NCBI GenBank assembly: GCA_016713985.1
Contig: JADJOD010000013.1
Coordinates: 1-64,000 of the forward strand
Source: Lewinellaceae bacterium
GTDB lineage: Bacteria > Bacteroidota > Bacteroidia > Chitinophagales > Saprospiraceae
DNA: 64,000 nt
Direction of reading: 5' to 3'
In this document: in pieces, positions 49,569 to 60,178 of the stretch
Layout: every line of letters starts with the position of its first letter
Numbering within the stretch: position 1 is the first letter of the stretch
Translations under genes and position numbers: made by a program
The notes under the pieces: generated by a model
The model's input: only the letters and a program-made list of their open reading frames with translations
Databases searched by the model: none
Told to the model about the DNA's origin: nothing

Positions 49569-49638
49569 AGGTGTGGCATGGGTTTTTTATTTAAATGTTT
49601 GAAAATAAAACATTTAAATAAAAACCCATGCCACACCT
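49569..49638. terminator. Long bidirectional hairpin terminator
   Basis: AGGTGTGGCATGGGTTTTT on the left pairs with AAAAACCCATGCCACACCT on the right; the TTATTTAAATGTTT / AAACATTTAAATAA stretch extends the stem. It lies between convergent gcvT and the M23 peptidase and offers T-runs on both strands. Confidence 0.8.
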
Positions 49639-49652
49639 ACCATACCGTCCCT

Positions 49653-50609
49653 TCAATTAAAATTGATGTAATCACCCGGATCCACGGGCCGGCCCTTGTA
49701 CCAGAGTTCGAAGTGCAGGTGCGGTCCCGAGGTGTTTTCGCCTGAATTGCCGATGATGGCGATGGCTTCACCGGCCTTCACCGAGCTACCGGTTTGTTTG
49801 AGCAGCACGGAGTTGTGCTTGTACATGGTCACCACATTATTCGGGTGCTGAATGGCGATGCTGTAACCCGTTTCCACCGTATAACCTGCCGAGATCACCA
49901 CCCCGTCGGCGGCGGCTTTAACCGCCGTATTTTTGGGTGCGGCCACGTCGATACCGAAGTGGTTTTTGGAAAGATCAAACCCGGAAGTTGCTTCACCGGA
50001 TACGGGCGGCATAAAAAAAAGTTGTTCCAGCGGCACGTCTTTGGGTACAATGGCGCCAACACCTGCTGCGGCAACGGTTGTCGGGTCGCTGGTGAACGTG
50101 CCGCGTGCCACTTCCGAACGCAATTGTTCGTCTTCCGGAATACGTTCGATATCGCCGGCGGGTATGGCGTTCATCGAGTCGGCAGGCACACCTTGTTTTT
50201 CGGCGGCTTCTTTGCTCATACCGGCGAGGTCGCCGTTCAAAATCTTGCGGATGTTGTCGTTGTACCGCCGGTGCGCCTTGATTTCATCTTCCAGGTTGGC
50301 GACTTTGGTGGTCAGTTCGGCAATTTCGTCGTCGCGGCGGAAATCCCCGTAACCCGGGATATACCGTTTCAGGGGCGTCCAGATGATCAGCAGGGTGACA
50401 AAAATGGCCGTTCCGACGATCAGGGAGCTGAAAGCGACGTATACCGACAAGGGGGTGAGTTTTACGGAAGTAACTTCTTCAAACGTGTCATCGTTCATGA
50501 TGACTAAGCGATATTTGTCGCGCAATTTTTCCATGAGGCTGCGATCGTCGTCGCTGTGCCTGCGGAAGAAGTCGAAGAATTTTTTTATAAAAGCAAAATA
50601 CTTTTGCAT
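49653..50609 (-). CDS. M23 family metallopeptidase (LytM-type), membrane-anchored
   Basis: 318 residues. A cytosolic N-terminus (~55 residues) is followed by a transmembrane helix (YVAFSSLIVGTAIFVTLLII), then a coiled coil and the M23 domain. Zinc ligands are seen in NHFGIDVA (H and D) and GPHLHFELW (H-x-H), so it is likely an active endopeptidase on peptidoglycan in the periplasm, or an activator if the metal site is weak. The gene is divergent from the PorW-like gene. Confidence 0.93.
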   Translation of the reverse strand: MQKYFAFIKKFFDFFRRHSDDDRSLMEKLRDKYRLVIMNDDTFEEVTSVKLTPLSVYVAFSSLIVGTAIFVTLLIIWTPLKRYIPGYGDFRRDDEIAELTTKVANLEDEIKAHRRYNDNIRKILNGDLAGMSKEAAEKQGVPADSMNAIPAGDIERIPEDEQLRSEVARGTFTSDPTTVAAAGVGAIVPKDVPLEQLFFMPPVSGEATSGFDLSKNHFGIDVAAPKNTAVKAAADGVVISAGYTVETGYSIAIQHPNNVVTMYKHNSVLLKQTGSSVKAGEAIAIIGNSGENTSGPHLHFELWYKGRPVDPGDYINFN

Positions 50610-50924
50610 GCCGGAGTATAGGTAGCAGGGCGGAAATATTTTCCGTCCAGGTGTTTCATTATCAGAATGTTGCGGAGAAAATCAGGAGTATTAATTTTGT
50701 CCGCTTGTTTAAAGAGTGAAACTGGATGAAACCGGGAACGTCCTTCGTTCTTCGGGGCAAAGTTCGTTCAAAATGAGATGCGAACGGTTAAGCGGGTATG
50801 CTTGTTGCCGTTTTTTTTGTTAAACCTTGCTTTTTCGGACAACCTTTTCCCCGAAAATGGCGCCTTTTTCACCTGCTTGTCACCGGTGGACAATTCAAAC
50901 CAACTACTCTGCACCTGTTTGAAT
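50610..50924. other. Divergent intergenic region with a dispersed repeat
   Basis: About 315 bp; contains the repeat at 50622-50708 and the presumed promoter of the PorW-like gene. The upstream in-frame reading from 50778 is not part of the protein. Confidence 0.5.
50622..50708 (+). repeat. Dispersed hairpin repeat, copy 4
   Basis: GTAGCAGGGCGGAAATATTT, then CCGTCC, TTCATTATCAGAATGTTGCG, AGTATTAATTTTGTCC and GCTTG; closest to the copies at 7910 and 15898. Confidence 0.7.
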
Positions 50925-53770
50925 ATGAAAAATAGCATTGGCATAACCCTGGCGCTGGCGGCGTTGTTTCTGACTGCCGGCTGTGTAACACAAAAGAAAA
51001 AAGGCGAAGAAGTCGGCTGGTTCAAACGCGGCTACCACAACCTCACGTCCCGGTACAACTACTGGTTCAACGCCGACGAGTTGTTCCACCTCACAAGTGA
51101 GCAACTCGCATCGCAACACAAAGATAATTACAATCAGCCGCTCGATATTTACCCCGAGGCGGCTGTGGACCCGCAATCCGCCAGAGGCGACCTCGACAAT
51201 GTCATCACCAAGGCCTCCAAAGGCATTGCGATGCACCGTCCGAGTGAATGGGTCGACGACTGCTATACCCTCATCGGGCAGTCGCAATTCCTGAAACGCG
51301 ATTATGAGACGGCTGAAAACACGTTCAAGTGGGTAAAAGACGAATTCGACCCCAAAAAGAAAAAAACCAAACTGAGCAGCAAAAAGAAGAAAAAAGAAAG
51401 CGTCAAGAAGAAAAAAAAGAAGCCGGCTAAAAAGAAAAAACCTTCCAAAAAGAAAAAAAAGAAGTCTTCCAAAAAGAACTCCGCCAAAAAGCCGGATGCT
51501 GCAACCGATACCAAAACGTCCGCCGAGCCCCCCAAGGAAACTCCCGCAGCGCCACAACCTGCCGCCGCAGCGCCGCCCACCGGCGACAACCCCTATGAAA
51601 AGGGTTTGCAACGAACCACCGCCTACCCCTTGGCGATGGTCTGGTACGGCCGTACGCTGACCGAACGCGAAAAATATGAAGAGGCGGAATTTCTGTACCG
51701 CGAACTGGAGGAAGACCTGTTTTTTCCGAAAGACCAGCGCGCCGAACTCCTGACCGCCGAAGCGTACCTCTGGATCAAACAGAAAAAATACGACCGGGCT
51801 ATTCCACCGCTTTCCGGAGCCATCGAACTGATCAAAAGGAAAAAAGACCGCGCCCGGCTCGCCTATATCCTCGCCCAACTCTACGAACGCGCAGGCAACC
51901 ACGAACAGGCATACATAGCGCTGGAAACCGTGTTGTCCAGCAACCCGGTTTACGAAATGGAATTTAATGCCCGGCTGCACCAGATTCAGGCGGGCTGGAC
52001 CTACAAACGCATCAACAGCGCCGATGCCAACCGCTCGCTCGAACGTTTGCTGAAGGACGATAAAAACATCGAATACCGCGACCAGATCTACTACGTGATG
52101 GCCGATATCGCCCTGCAGGACGGCCTGAAAAAAGACGGGATCGCCTATTTGCGCAAATCACTCGACAACAACCAGGGCAACACCACCCAACGCGCCGAAG
52201 CGTACCTGAAACTCGCCGACCTGTACTTCGACGACGAATATTTTGTGCAGGCAAAAAACTATTACGACAGCACCCTTACCGTTTTGGCCGCCACCGACGA
52301 ACGCCGCCAGCGGGTAAACGAATACGCGGAAAACCTGAAAGACATCGCGCGCCTCATCCAGACGATCGCCGCCAACGACAGTATTGTGAGCATCTACCGG
52401 ATGAACGACGACGAACGAAAGGTGTTTGCGCAAAAAATCAAAAAACAACGGGAAGAAGAAGCCGAAGCGGCCGCAAAATCGGAGGCACAAGCCCCCGCGC
52501 CCGGCAGCGCAAAAGCGCCCACCCCCATCGCGGGAAGCAAACCGTCTTCGTTTTATTTTTACAACGAAGCCTTCCTGAAAAAAGGCAAAAGGGACTTTTC
52601 CAAAACCTGGGGCAGCCGTAAATTAGAAGACAACTGGCGCCGCAGCAACCGCCCGCTCACCGGCCCCGCCGGGGAAGACGTAGCCGGAAAAGACAGCACC
52701 CGGACCACCGTCAGCGACGCCGAGATCAAGGACTTGTTTGCCGCCATACCCAAAAGTGAAGCGGAACTTTCCGTGCTGCACCTCGCCACATACGAGGCTA
52801 TGTATCAACTCGGTACGTTGTTCCGCGACAAACTCCAGAACAACAAACGTTGCTCCGGCACCCTCGAAGAAATGCAGACGAGGTACCCGGAAATGGATAA
52901 GTATGAAAAAGAAACCTGGTACTACTGCTACCTCGCTTTCACCGACCTGAGCAATGCGGTCAGGGCAAAATACTACCTCGATAAATTGGTCGTCAAATAC
53001 CCCAACAGCGCTTATGCGCGGGCACTCACGGACCCCAATTTTATGAACGCCACCAAAGCCCGCGAGCAGGAACTCAATACGTTTTACGAACAAACCTTCA
53101 CCGCTTTCCAAAGCGGCAATTACAAAGACGCGTTTGATCGTTGTGTGGAAGCGCCGCAGAAATACGGTTCACAAAACCCGCTTATGGCCAAATTTTCCCT
53201 CCTGAGCGCGCTCTGCGTGGGCAATTTGCAGGGAAATGAAGCCTATTGCAAAGCCCTGGCGGAGGTCATTGCCCGGTATCCGGAATCGGCCGAAGCCACC
53301 CGCGCCAAGGAAATCGCCCGTTTAATCGCCTGCAAAGGTTTTGAAGTGGACGATACCAAGAAAAAAACCGACACACCCGTTACGGACGACGCGTTCACCC
53401 GCGAAGACGACAAACTGCACTACTTCATCGTGTCACTCAGCGGCGACGATATTCGCCTCGACGACGTAAAAGTGGCTGTGTCCGACTACAACCGCGAAAA
53501 CCACCGCCTCGAACAATTGCGTATTTCCAACATCTTCCTCGGCACGGATACCAACAACCCGCTCGTGGTGATCCGCAAGTTCGACAACAAGGAACAGGCC
53601 ATGCGCTATTACAACGAAGTGAAGGATAAAGGCGACTTCCTCGGCGAATCGGACCGGAAGAAATACGACAAGGAGTTTTCGCCATCACGCAGGAAAACTA
53701 CCGGCGTATCCTGAAAAACAAAACCCTGGAGGGATACCAGGAGTTTTTCGGGGAGAATTATTTGAAATGA
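50925..53770 (+). CDS. PorW/SprE-like T9SS-associated TPR lipoprotein (one frameshift near the 3' end)
   Basis: About 948 residues from ATG 50925 (MKNSIGITLALAALFLTAGC, lipobox TAGC). The arrangement WFKRGYHNLTSRYNYWFNAD followed by TPR repeats (EKYEEAEFLYRELEE, YDRAIPPLSGAIELI) matches the SprE/PorW lipoproteins needed for type IX secretion and gliding. A lysine-rich stretch (about residues 140-190, e.g. KKKKTKLSSKKKKKES) interrupts the TPRs. A missing T near 53690 (GAGTTTTCGCC) breaks the end: the other frame gives AITQENYRRILKNKTLEGYQ then EFFGENYLK and stops at 53770. It likely bridges T9SS parts at the outer membrane. Confidence 0.82.
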
Positions 53771-53774
53771 TCTT

Positions 53775-53796
53775 AGTGGTGCCACCACTTTTTTTC
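53775..53796 (+). terminator. Rho-independent terminator of the PorW-like gene
   Basis: AGTGGTG-C-CACCACT (53775-53789) followed by a run of eight T, five bp after the corrected stop at 53770. Confidence 0.85.
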
Positions 53797-53800
53797 GCAT

Positions 53801-53892
53801 AACGTGTCATTCCGAACGCAGTGAGGAATCTGATAAAACACTCACATAGAGCAATTTGCTCTGATTCCTCACTGCGTTCGGAATGACACGTT
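53801..53892. repeat. 30-bp perfect inverted repeat with internal hairpin
   Basis: 53801-53830 and 53863-53892 are exact reverse complements (core GTCATTCCGAACGCAGTGAG); the loop holds AGAGCAA/TTGCTCT. Palindromes of this core are frequent in intergenic DNA of Bacteroidota. Confidence 0.8.
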
Positions 53893-53893
53893 A

Positions 53894-54928
53894 CTATCGC
53901 CTTGATTGAGTATAAATTCTGATATAAGCCTCTGCGGATTTGTCCATTAAAAACGGCACAAAAGGTTGACAATTAACGGATTGCTCAACCGACTTCAGCA
54001 ATAAAGCCGCCAGTTCCGGCTCGTTTTCAGCCACCGTTCCCAACTCCGCCGCCACCCCGACCGGTGTACTCACTACCCGGCAGCCGTTCATGGCCGCTTC
54101 CGCCAATGCATAACCGAATGATTCGAACCGCGCGGTGTGCAGCAATGTTTTGGCTTCCTGCATCCTGATCAACACTTCCCGGCGCGGCAGGTTTCCGGCA
54201 AAATGTACCTGTTCCTTCAAGCGCAAGTGCCGGGCGAGTTGCTCCAGGCGGTTTCGTTCCGGGCCGTCGCCGATAACTTCTGCACGAAGACCGGGTTTCG
54301 ACGCAGCAGCCAGGGCAAGGGTGCGCAACCATTTTTCCCAGTTTTTTACCGCAATCAATGACCCCACACCCAGCACATCGAGCGGTCGTTCGGAGGGCAA
54401 AACGACAGGTATTTCATCGTCAGGCAGGCCCCAGGGAATGACGGACCCCGCCCGGAAGCCGCTGTTTTTTTCAAAAACATCGTTTTGAAACCGGGAAAGC
54501 GCCACCATGCGGGCGCAGCGTTTGGCGGAAAGGCCCCGCAGAAACCTCCGGTTGCCGGGCAACACGTCCTGCCCCATCAGCGTGGTGACGTGTGGAATAC
54601 CCTGCTGCCCGGCGGCCCACTCGCCGACCCACGACGCCCAGCCCAGCCAGAAACTGTGGATGGTATCGGCCTTCTTTTCGTTCAAAATATATCGGCAAAA
54701 ACGCAAGGCCCGCCAAAGGGTGCGCGGTTTCAACCACGGGCGGTTTTGGCCGTTACAGGGAAAAACGGGGATGCCATGCCAGCGGTACGGTTTGTCCCGG
54801 AAAGGGTATTCCAACGCAATGACTTGAATATCAACGCCTCTGCGAATCAGTTCAAGCGCCAGCAACTGCAGGGGCGGGATGCAGTTGTGGTCGTGTTCGT
54901 GAGCGGCGAAGCCGGGGGTGATAGACAC
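53894..54928 (-). CDS. Glycosyltransferase family 4 (GT-B fold)
   Basis: 344 residues in a GT4-type retaining glycosyltransferase. The N-domain has ITPGFAAHEHDHNCIPPLQL (typical nucleotide-sugar side loop). The C-domain shows VLGVGSLIAVKNWEKWLRTL, VIGDGPERNRLEQLA and the acceptor/donor motif ARFESFGYALAEAAMNGCRV (the E-x7-E pattern of GT4). It most likely adds a sugar in surface polysaccharide or glycolipid synthesis; the substrate is unknown. The annotated GTG start at 54928 has only CTG, GTT and AGG codons between it and a stop, so the real start may lie a few codons earlier or be miscalled. Confidence 0.88.
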   Translation of the reverse strand: MSITPGFAAHEHDHNCIPPLQLLALELIRRGVDIQVIALEYPFRDKPYRWHGIPVFPCNGQNRPWLKPRTLWRALRFCRYILNEKKADTIHSFWLGWASWVGEWAAGQQGIPHVTTLMGQDVLPGNRRFLRGLSAKRCARMVALSRFQNDVFEKNSGFRAGSVIPWGLPDDEIPVVLPSERPLDVLGVGSLIAVKNWEKWLRTLALAAASKPGLRAEVIGDGPERNRLEQLARHLRLKEQVHFAGNLPRREVLIRMQEAKTLLHTARFESFGYALAEAAMNGCRVVSTPVGVAAELGTVAENEPELAALLLKSVEQSVNCQPFVPFLMDKSAEAYIRIYTQSRR

Positions 54929-54971
54929 CCTGTAAACCAGCTAATTTGAATTAAGAACCTACCTTTAACGA

Positions 54972-55640
54972 ATGTATGATAGGCGCTTTCGGAAATTCAC
55001 TCGTTCGCAGGCCTGGGGTTTACGACGCCTCCGCTTTGTCAATCCCACGGGGGGGCCGGGGGATTTTTTGTTTGAAGCGGGTGAGTCGCGCTTCATTGGC
55101 ACGGAAATCGTGTTCGATCAGGGGATTAGTGACGGACCATTTTTTGGCATCGGATCCCCAGGGGGAAGGGAGTGGACGGTTTGGAGGTTTTTGTGACTGG
55201 GCTCAAATGCAGGATTACCAGAAAAGGGGAGAACCATCGCCTGATGGTCACCTTCCTGTCATCCAATTGTCGTTGGGAATTTTGCGTCTTCTGGAGGAGC
55301 GATTTTTTGCAATTATGATTACGGAAATACCGTTAATCCAGTTTTGTGAAATTGTCGGTTTATTCAAAGGCCTCGTTTGCCGGCGCTATATGGTGGGCCT
55401 GCCCTACCGGAAAACCTTTCTTGTTGAGAGTCTTTTTGAAAAGCCTTCGGGTGGCGGGGCTTTTGACCACTAGGGAATATAACCATTTAGGGCTTTTGAG
55501 TGGGGGGGGTTGGGGTTTTGGCTGAAAATGGCAGAATGGTATTGGATTCCTGTAATTAAGAGGGAGGGGGGTTGATGATTTTGGGATTCAGGCTTGAATT
55601 TGTTGCGATTTATTTGTCGTTTTGACAACACGGGCGGGCT
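54972..55640. other. Region of doubtful quality, no credible gene
   Basis: Contains homopolymer runs (GGGGGGGCCGGGGG near 55050, GGGGGGGG near 55502) and two overlapping ORFs (74 and 165 codons) with composition unlike neighbouring proteins. I see no family match. The stretch may be poorly sequenced or foreign. Confidence 0.45.
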
Positions 55641-55649
55641 GCTTTTCAG

Positions 55650-56246
55650 ATGATTGGGATGAAAAATTGTAAAATAGTTGCTAATATATTTAATTGTCAT
55701 TTTATAGATAATATTACAAATTCATATTATACAACAGCAATCAGTGGAGGATCTATTAGTGATATTTTAATTAGTTTTAAGAGCTGCGAATTTTTAGGCA
55801 ATAAGAATATTTCTAATCAAGATGGCCTGAATTTTCCAGTAGGCGCAGGCGTTGGTGGCGGTGAAAGCAAATGCAAAGTTGCTTTTGATAATGCCTTTCG
55901 CTAAATGGTGGCGGAATAGCATGTTAACAAGGCACCTCGAACCGACATCACCAACTGCACTTTTTACAACAACAATGAATTTATCATTGACAAAAGCTGG
56001 TATCCCAACTTTGACACCTCAGATATACACGGTAATGATTGTTACATCACTAACTGTATTTTTTGGGAGCCCGGCAGCACAGTGAATCAAATGTTTACCA
56101 ACAATGATTTTATGAACGTCAATATGTTGCAGGCAACCCGATTACCGACCGTAGATTTGGGTGAGAGACACAGGATCTTGCCTGATTATGGAAGTAAGCC
56201 TTATCGGATTGGTCATACGTGTCCAGTGAGGGCAGATGTTTTATAA
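55650..56246 (+). pseudogene. Fragment of a secreted beta-helix (choice-of-anchor Q-like) protein
   Basis: AT-rich segment whose frames read IVANIFNCHFIDN, ISFKSCEFLGNKN and, after a shift near 55905, ITNCTFYNNNEFIIDKSW, CYITNCIFWEPGSTVNQ and a stop at 56244-56246. These are rungs of a parallel beta-helix, similar in style to the broken gene at 1560. No start or signal peptide is present and the C-terminal sorting domain is missing, so this is a truncated remnant. Its low GC content differs from its neighbours. Confidence 0.6.
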
Positions 56247-56385
56247 CGGGTTATTTTGCGGTGACAGTGCAGGCATTGACAAGCGGTGTTTTGCTGATTT
56301 TAAAGCGCCCTTTGAACCGGCTTTTTTTCATTTGCAAAGTGCTGATAATCAGGCTCAATATAAGATAGTAGTATATAAATAAAAA

Positions 56386-56443
56386 GGGCGAACGTTTGTA
56401 TCGTTCGCCCCGGGTATAATGACGTCCCGAATGTTTCGGGACG
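56386..56443. terminator. Pair of hairpins between the beta-helix fragment and the kinase-like gene
   Basis: GGGCGAACG/CGTTCGCCC (56386-56394, 56402-56410) and CGTCCCGAA/TTCGGGACG (56423-56431, 56435-56443). They probably terminate the minus-strand kinase-like gene whose stop is at 56489. Confidence 0.55.
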
Positions 56444-56488
56444 GAATGACGGCGGCCCCGTCGAGCGGGGTTCCACCGTTTTTTTGAT

Positions 56489-57010
56489 TCAACGATTGAG
56501 GAAAAAGTCCTTGAAACGTGCGAGTTCCTCCATTTCCTGTTCAATAAATCGCACGAACAAGGCATCGCCCACCTGCTGCCGGAGCGCTGAAATACCGACG
56601 TCGATCAAGCGGAGGCCGGTATTGGTAAGCAACACATTGTCATAACGCTCACCCGGCATATTGGAAGGGCGGGCCAGGTCGCGGTGCGCGAAACCGGCGC
56701 GGTGCAATTCCTTCAACTCGTCCTCAAAAACGCTGAATATCAATTCTCTTTTTTCAAACTCGATACTTCGGTAATCCATGGCGTACAGTCTTTCCATGAC
56801 CAGCATTTCCCATTGCTTTTCTTCGTCAAAATCGACGCGGATGAAGCGCACCACAAGATTATTCACGCCATTGGCGAACTTCATTTTTTCCGCCTCCGAG
56901 CCAATGTCCGAGCGGGTGTCGCCTTCGTATATTTTAGCGACTTCCGTTTCATTCAGGGCGATGACCACATTATTGGCCCCGGAAGACAATTGGCGGGGAT
57001 AGCGTTTCAT
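56489..57010 (-). CDS. Minimal protein-kinase-like protein
   Basis: 173 residues. An ATP-anchoring lysine-type strand (TEVAKIYEGD), then a catalytic-loop-like HRDLARPSNMPGERYDNVLL and LRLIDVGIS in place of the DFG metal motif. The order fits the RIO/aminoglycoside-kinase-like fold with a truncated N-lobe. The aspartate in HRD and the asparagine-like position are present, so weak kinase activity is possible. The size is about half that of a usual kinase. No partner gene; function unknown. Confidence 0.6.
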   Translation of the reverse strand: MKRYPRQLSSGANNVVIALNETEVAKIYEGDTRSDIGSEAEKMKFANGVNNLVVRFIRVDFDEEKQWEMLVMERLYAMDYRSIEFEKRELIFSVFEDELKELHRAGFAHRDLARPSNMPGERYDNVLLTNTGLRLIDVGISALRQQVGDALFVRFIEQEMEELARFKDFFLNR

Positions 57011-57090
57011 GAAGTACTTGTAAGCATGGATATATTATGTTTCTATATTCAAAGATAACAGCAAAATCGAACTACCTTTTGACGAAAGAA

Positions 57091-59926
57091 TCAAAATTTC
57101 GCCAGTTTTTTCGTCAATTGTGCTCCTTGTTCATCGCGCAGACGAACAAAATAAACGCCCGGTTGCCAGCCGGTAGTATTTACTTCCAGGTGTTGTTCGC
57201 CGGAAGGTAATGGCCCGGTTTCAAAGCGGAAAACCACTTTTCCGCTCATATCGGTTGCCTCGACGCTGATCGCTGCGCTTGCTTCGAGGGTAAAATCAAG
57301 CGCAAAGATACCGTCCGCAGGGTTCGGATACAATTCCATGCCGCCCAAAATACCGGCCACTTCATCAACCGGGGTGGGATTTACACCCGGCGGCAGGGGC
57401 ACAAACTGGTCAGTGTACAGCCGGTACTCACCCTGGAGCAAAAAAACCGCGGCAGAAGTATTCGTCACGTTGAGCGTTTCGCCGGTGTAATATTCGTACC
57501 AGGCGCCGGTGTGTTGAAAATTGGGCGTCATGGTGGTGGGTGTCAATCCGAGGTTGGCCAGCACGTGCACGTTCATGGCGGCTGAATTGAGTCGAACGCT
57601 GCGTGTGTTTCCAGGCCCGATATTTACTTGATAATCAGTCGTTTCGAACACGTCATGACTTTTCCTGAGTTGCAGGAGCGAACTCGTCACGTCGTACAGG
57701 CGGCGGCGGTAGGGATCGCTTCGAAAGTCCCAGCGGATGGGTTTGGGCGAGAGGCGGCAGCCATTGGCGATCATGCCGTCTTCACACAGATTAATCGGAA
57801 AATCATAGGCCAGTTCGCCGAATTGCCACAACATTTTCGGGCCGGGCACGGTGAAAAACAGGTTGTACATCAGTTCGATACGCGTCGGATACACCGGTAG
57901 CCATTTGATGTTGTACACGCCGGAAGCGCTGCCGTTGACGGAGCATTCGTACGCAATTCGCTCTTCGTCATGGCTTTCCATGTAACCGATCAGGTGCGGC
58001 ACGTTCCAGTTGCGTTGTTTGTAGGAAACCCCGCTCATGTCGGTGCCGCTGCCGGCCAGGTTGATACCTTTTGCGGCGTCTTTGTAGGAGCCGTGCATAT
58101 TGCCCCAAAGCATCATGCCGTATTCGGCGAGTTCTTTTTCTTCGGTATTGTCGGCGAAATGTTCGAGGATAACGTAGGAATCCGGGTCTATGGCCCACAT
58201 AAAGTCGGCATAGTCCTTCCAGATGGCGATCCGCGATGCGTCGTATTGGCCCCAGGCCGGCACACTTCCGATGGTGATCTTTTGGGTAAAACCTTTGGAA
58301 AGGTCGAAACGAAAACCGTCGATTTTGAACTCTGTCAGCCAATATTTCAAGCAATTTTTGACGTAGGTTTTGGTCGCCTGGCTCTCATGGTTAAAATCGT
58401 TGAACACGCTGAATTCGTGTGTGGCGGTGGGGTTCAGCCAGGGGTTATTGGCAGCAGGCTGGCTGGCCGCGGCGTTCCAGTACAGCTTTGCCAGGGGGCT
58501 GGAGTCGCTGGCCTGGTTGAACACCACGTCGAGGATAACAGCGATGCCGCGTTGGTGGCATTCGTCGACCAGCGTTTTCAGGGCTTCCGCCGTGCCGTAA
58601 TATTTGTCCAATGCTTTGTGGTACGCGGGGTTGTAGCCCCAGCTGTTGTTGCCGTCGAATTCGTTCACCGGCATCAGTTCGATGGCCGTGACCCCCAGCC
58701 GGTCTAAATAATCGAGGGTGTCGCGCAGGGTCTGGAAGTCGTGGGCATGGAGGAAATCGCGCAAAAGCAGTTCATAAATCACCAAATCCGTCTTTTTTGG
58801 CCGCTGGTAAGTGGTCGCCTGCCAGTCAAAGGGTTGTTGCGCCGTTTGCAGGACCGACACCGCGCCGCTGGTTTTTCCGCCGGGGTAAGCCGGCAGGTCC
58901 GGGAAAGTGGAGGCCGGGATATAGGGATCGTTTCCGGCATCCAGCACCAGCGTGCTGAGTGGGTCGGCGATGCGCAGGGCGCCGTCAACGAGGTATTGGA
59001 AGCGGTAGCGCTGACCGGGAGTCAGGCCACCCACTTCGAGCCACCAGGTGGTACCGTCGGCGCTGCGTTTCATCTGGTAGGCGGCGTCGGGAAGCCAGTT
59101 ATTGAAGTCGCCCATCAGGTGCACGACCTGTTTGTTTGGGGCGTAAAGTGCGAATCTAACCGTTTGATTGTCAATATAATTGATACCCAATTCCGTGCCT
59201 ACGGGCGGGTTCTGGGTCGTCACGACGCCTGGAATGACGTACAAAAACGTGGAGGTATCCTGGTCGGTGGCGGTGGCCGCTACAAAATCTACCCGGTGCC
59301 CACCTGTCGAACCTGCGGTCAGGGTATGGCTGAGCGACTTGCCGGATGCGGTTGCCACCGGGTTGCCGTTGTCAAAAAGCGTCAGTGAAGCCGATTGGGA
59401 TGCGGCGGCGCTGACGGTGATCTGACTGCCGGAAGTGGTGGGAAACGTATTGGCCGACGGAGCAATAAACGTGGTGAACAAGGGCCCATTGGCCGGATAT
59501 ACGTCGTAAAAAATGTCCGAATCGTCGGCAGAACGCCCCACGATCATGCCGTTTTGATTGCGAAATACAAAAGCGAGTTTCAGCACCGTTTCGCCCGGCT
59601 GAATATTAAAAAACGTGTTGATGGTGAAGGTTTTTTTTCCACAAATTCGGCCCGGCGCTGGTCATCAGGCCCAGCGGGTCGGCCGTGCCCCAGTTGGTGA
59701 CGACGTGTTGCCAGTAATTCTGAGGAGTGCTCAGATTAGTGACGACGCCCATGTGGGCGTACACGGGGCCGGCGAATCCGGCCAGGGCGCCATTCCCCTC
59801 TGTGGCGTTGAAATAAATCGTCACATTGTCCGATTGCGCCGGAAAAACAGGATCGCAGGTGACTTGTGCGGATGCCCTGGAAAGAACGGAAAAGAGGAGG
59901 ATGACAAGCAGGACCGGTTTTTTCAT
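57091..59926 (-). CDS. Secreted GH13 alpha-amylase-like enzyme with T9SS sorting domain (one frameshift)
   Basis: About 945 residues from ATG 59926 (signal peptide VLSRASAQ). Near 59637 the frame breaks: eight A instead of seven in TGTGGAAAAAAAACC; the joined reading LWKKTFTINTFFNIQPGE links to the body. The order is: N-terminal Ig-like domain, CBM48-like segment (VHLMGDFNNWLPD), then the GH13 barrel. Region II is DGFRFDLSKGF (nucleophile D), region III is VILEHFADN (acid E) and region IV is MESHDEER. Region I reads DVVFNQAS with Gln for the usual His. The C-terminus (YPNPADGIFALDFTLEAS) is a T9SS domain. Likely acts on starch or glycogen at the cell surface. Confidence 0.9.
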
Positions 59927-60178
59927 ATTCGTTTTATTGAAAGGAAACATGTTGTTGGCGGGTGAAAACAAAAATCCTGTTTCAGCCCGGCAGGGAGGGC
60001 AGACGGTTTCTCAGGCGGCGAAACAGGATAGGGCGTTTTCGGCGGACAAATTAAAGGTTTTCAACCGGAACGGTCAAAAGAGGCCCGCCTGATTTTTGTC
60101 AAAATCAGGCGGGCAATAAATAAGGACCCGAACGGGTGGCGTTTTTATTTTCCGGTAACGGATAACAGCATTCGGGGA
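59927..60178. other. Intergenic region with a terminator hairpin
   Basis: A 14-bp stem (GCCCGCCTGATTTT / AAAATCAGGCGGGC, 60083-60114) sits after the stop of the BNR protein (60179, minus strand) and before the amylase start. No other feature. Confidence 0.6.
60083..60114 (-). terminator. Terminator of the BNR-type T9SS gene
   Basis: Perfect 14-bp stem around TGTC, 65 bp after the stop at 60179 on the minus strand, followed by a T-rich stretch. Confidence 0.7.

Noticed and set aside
54976..55473. 165-codon ORF as a real gene
   Set aside because: Unusual composition, overlaps poly-G runs, and no family match; left as an unexplained region.
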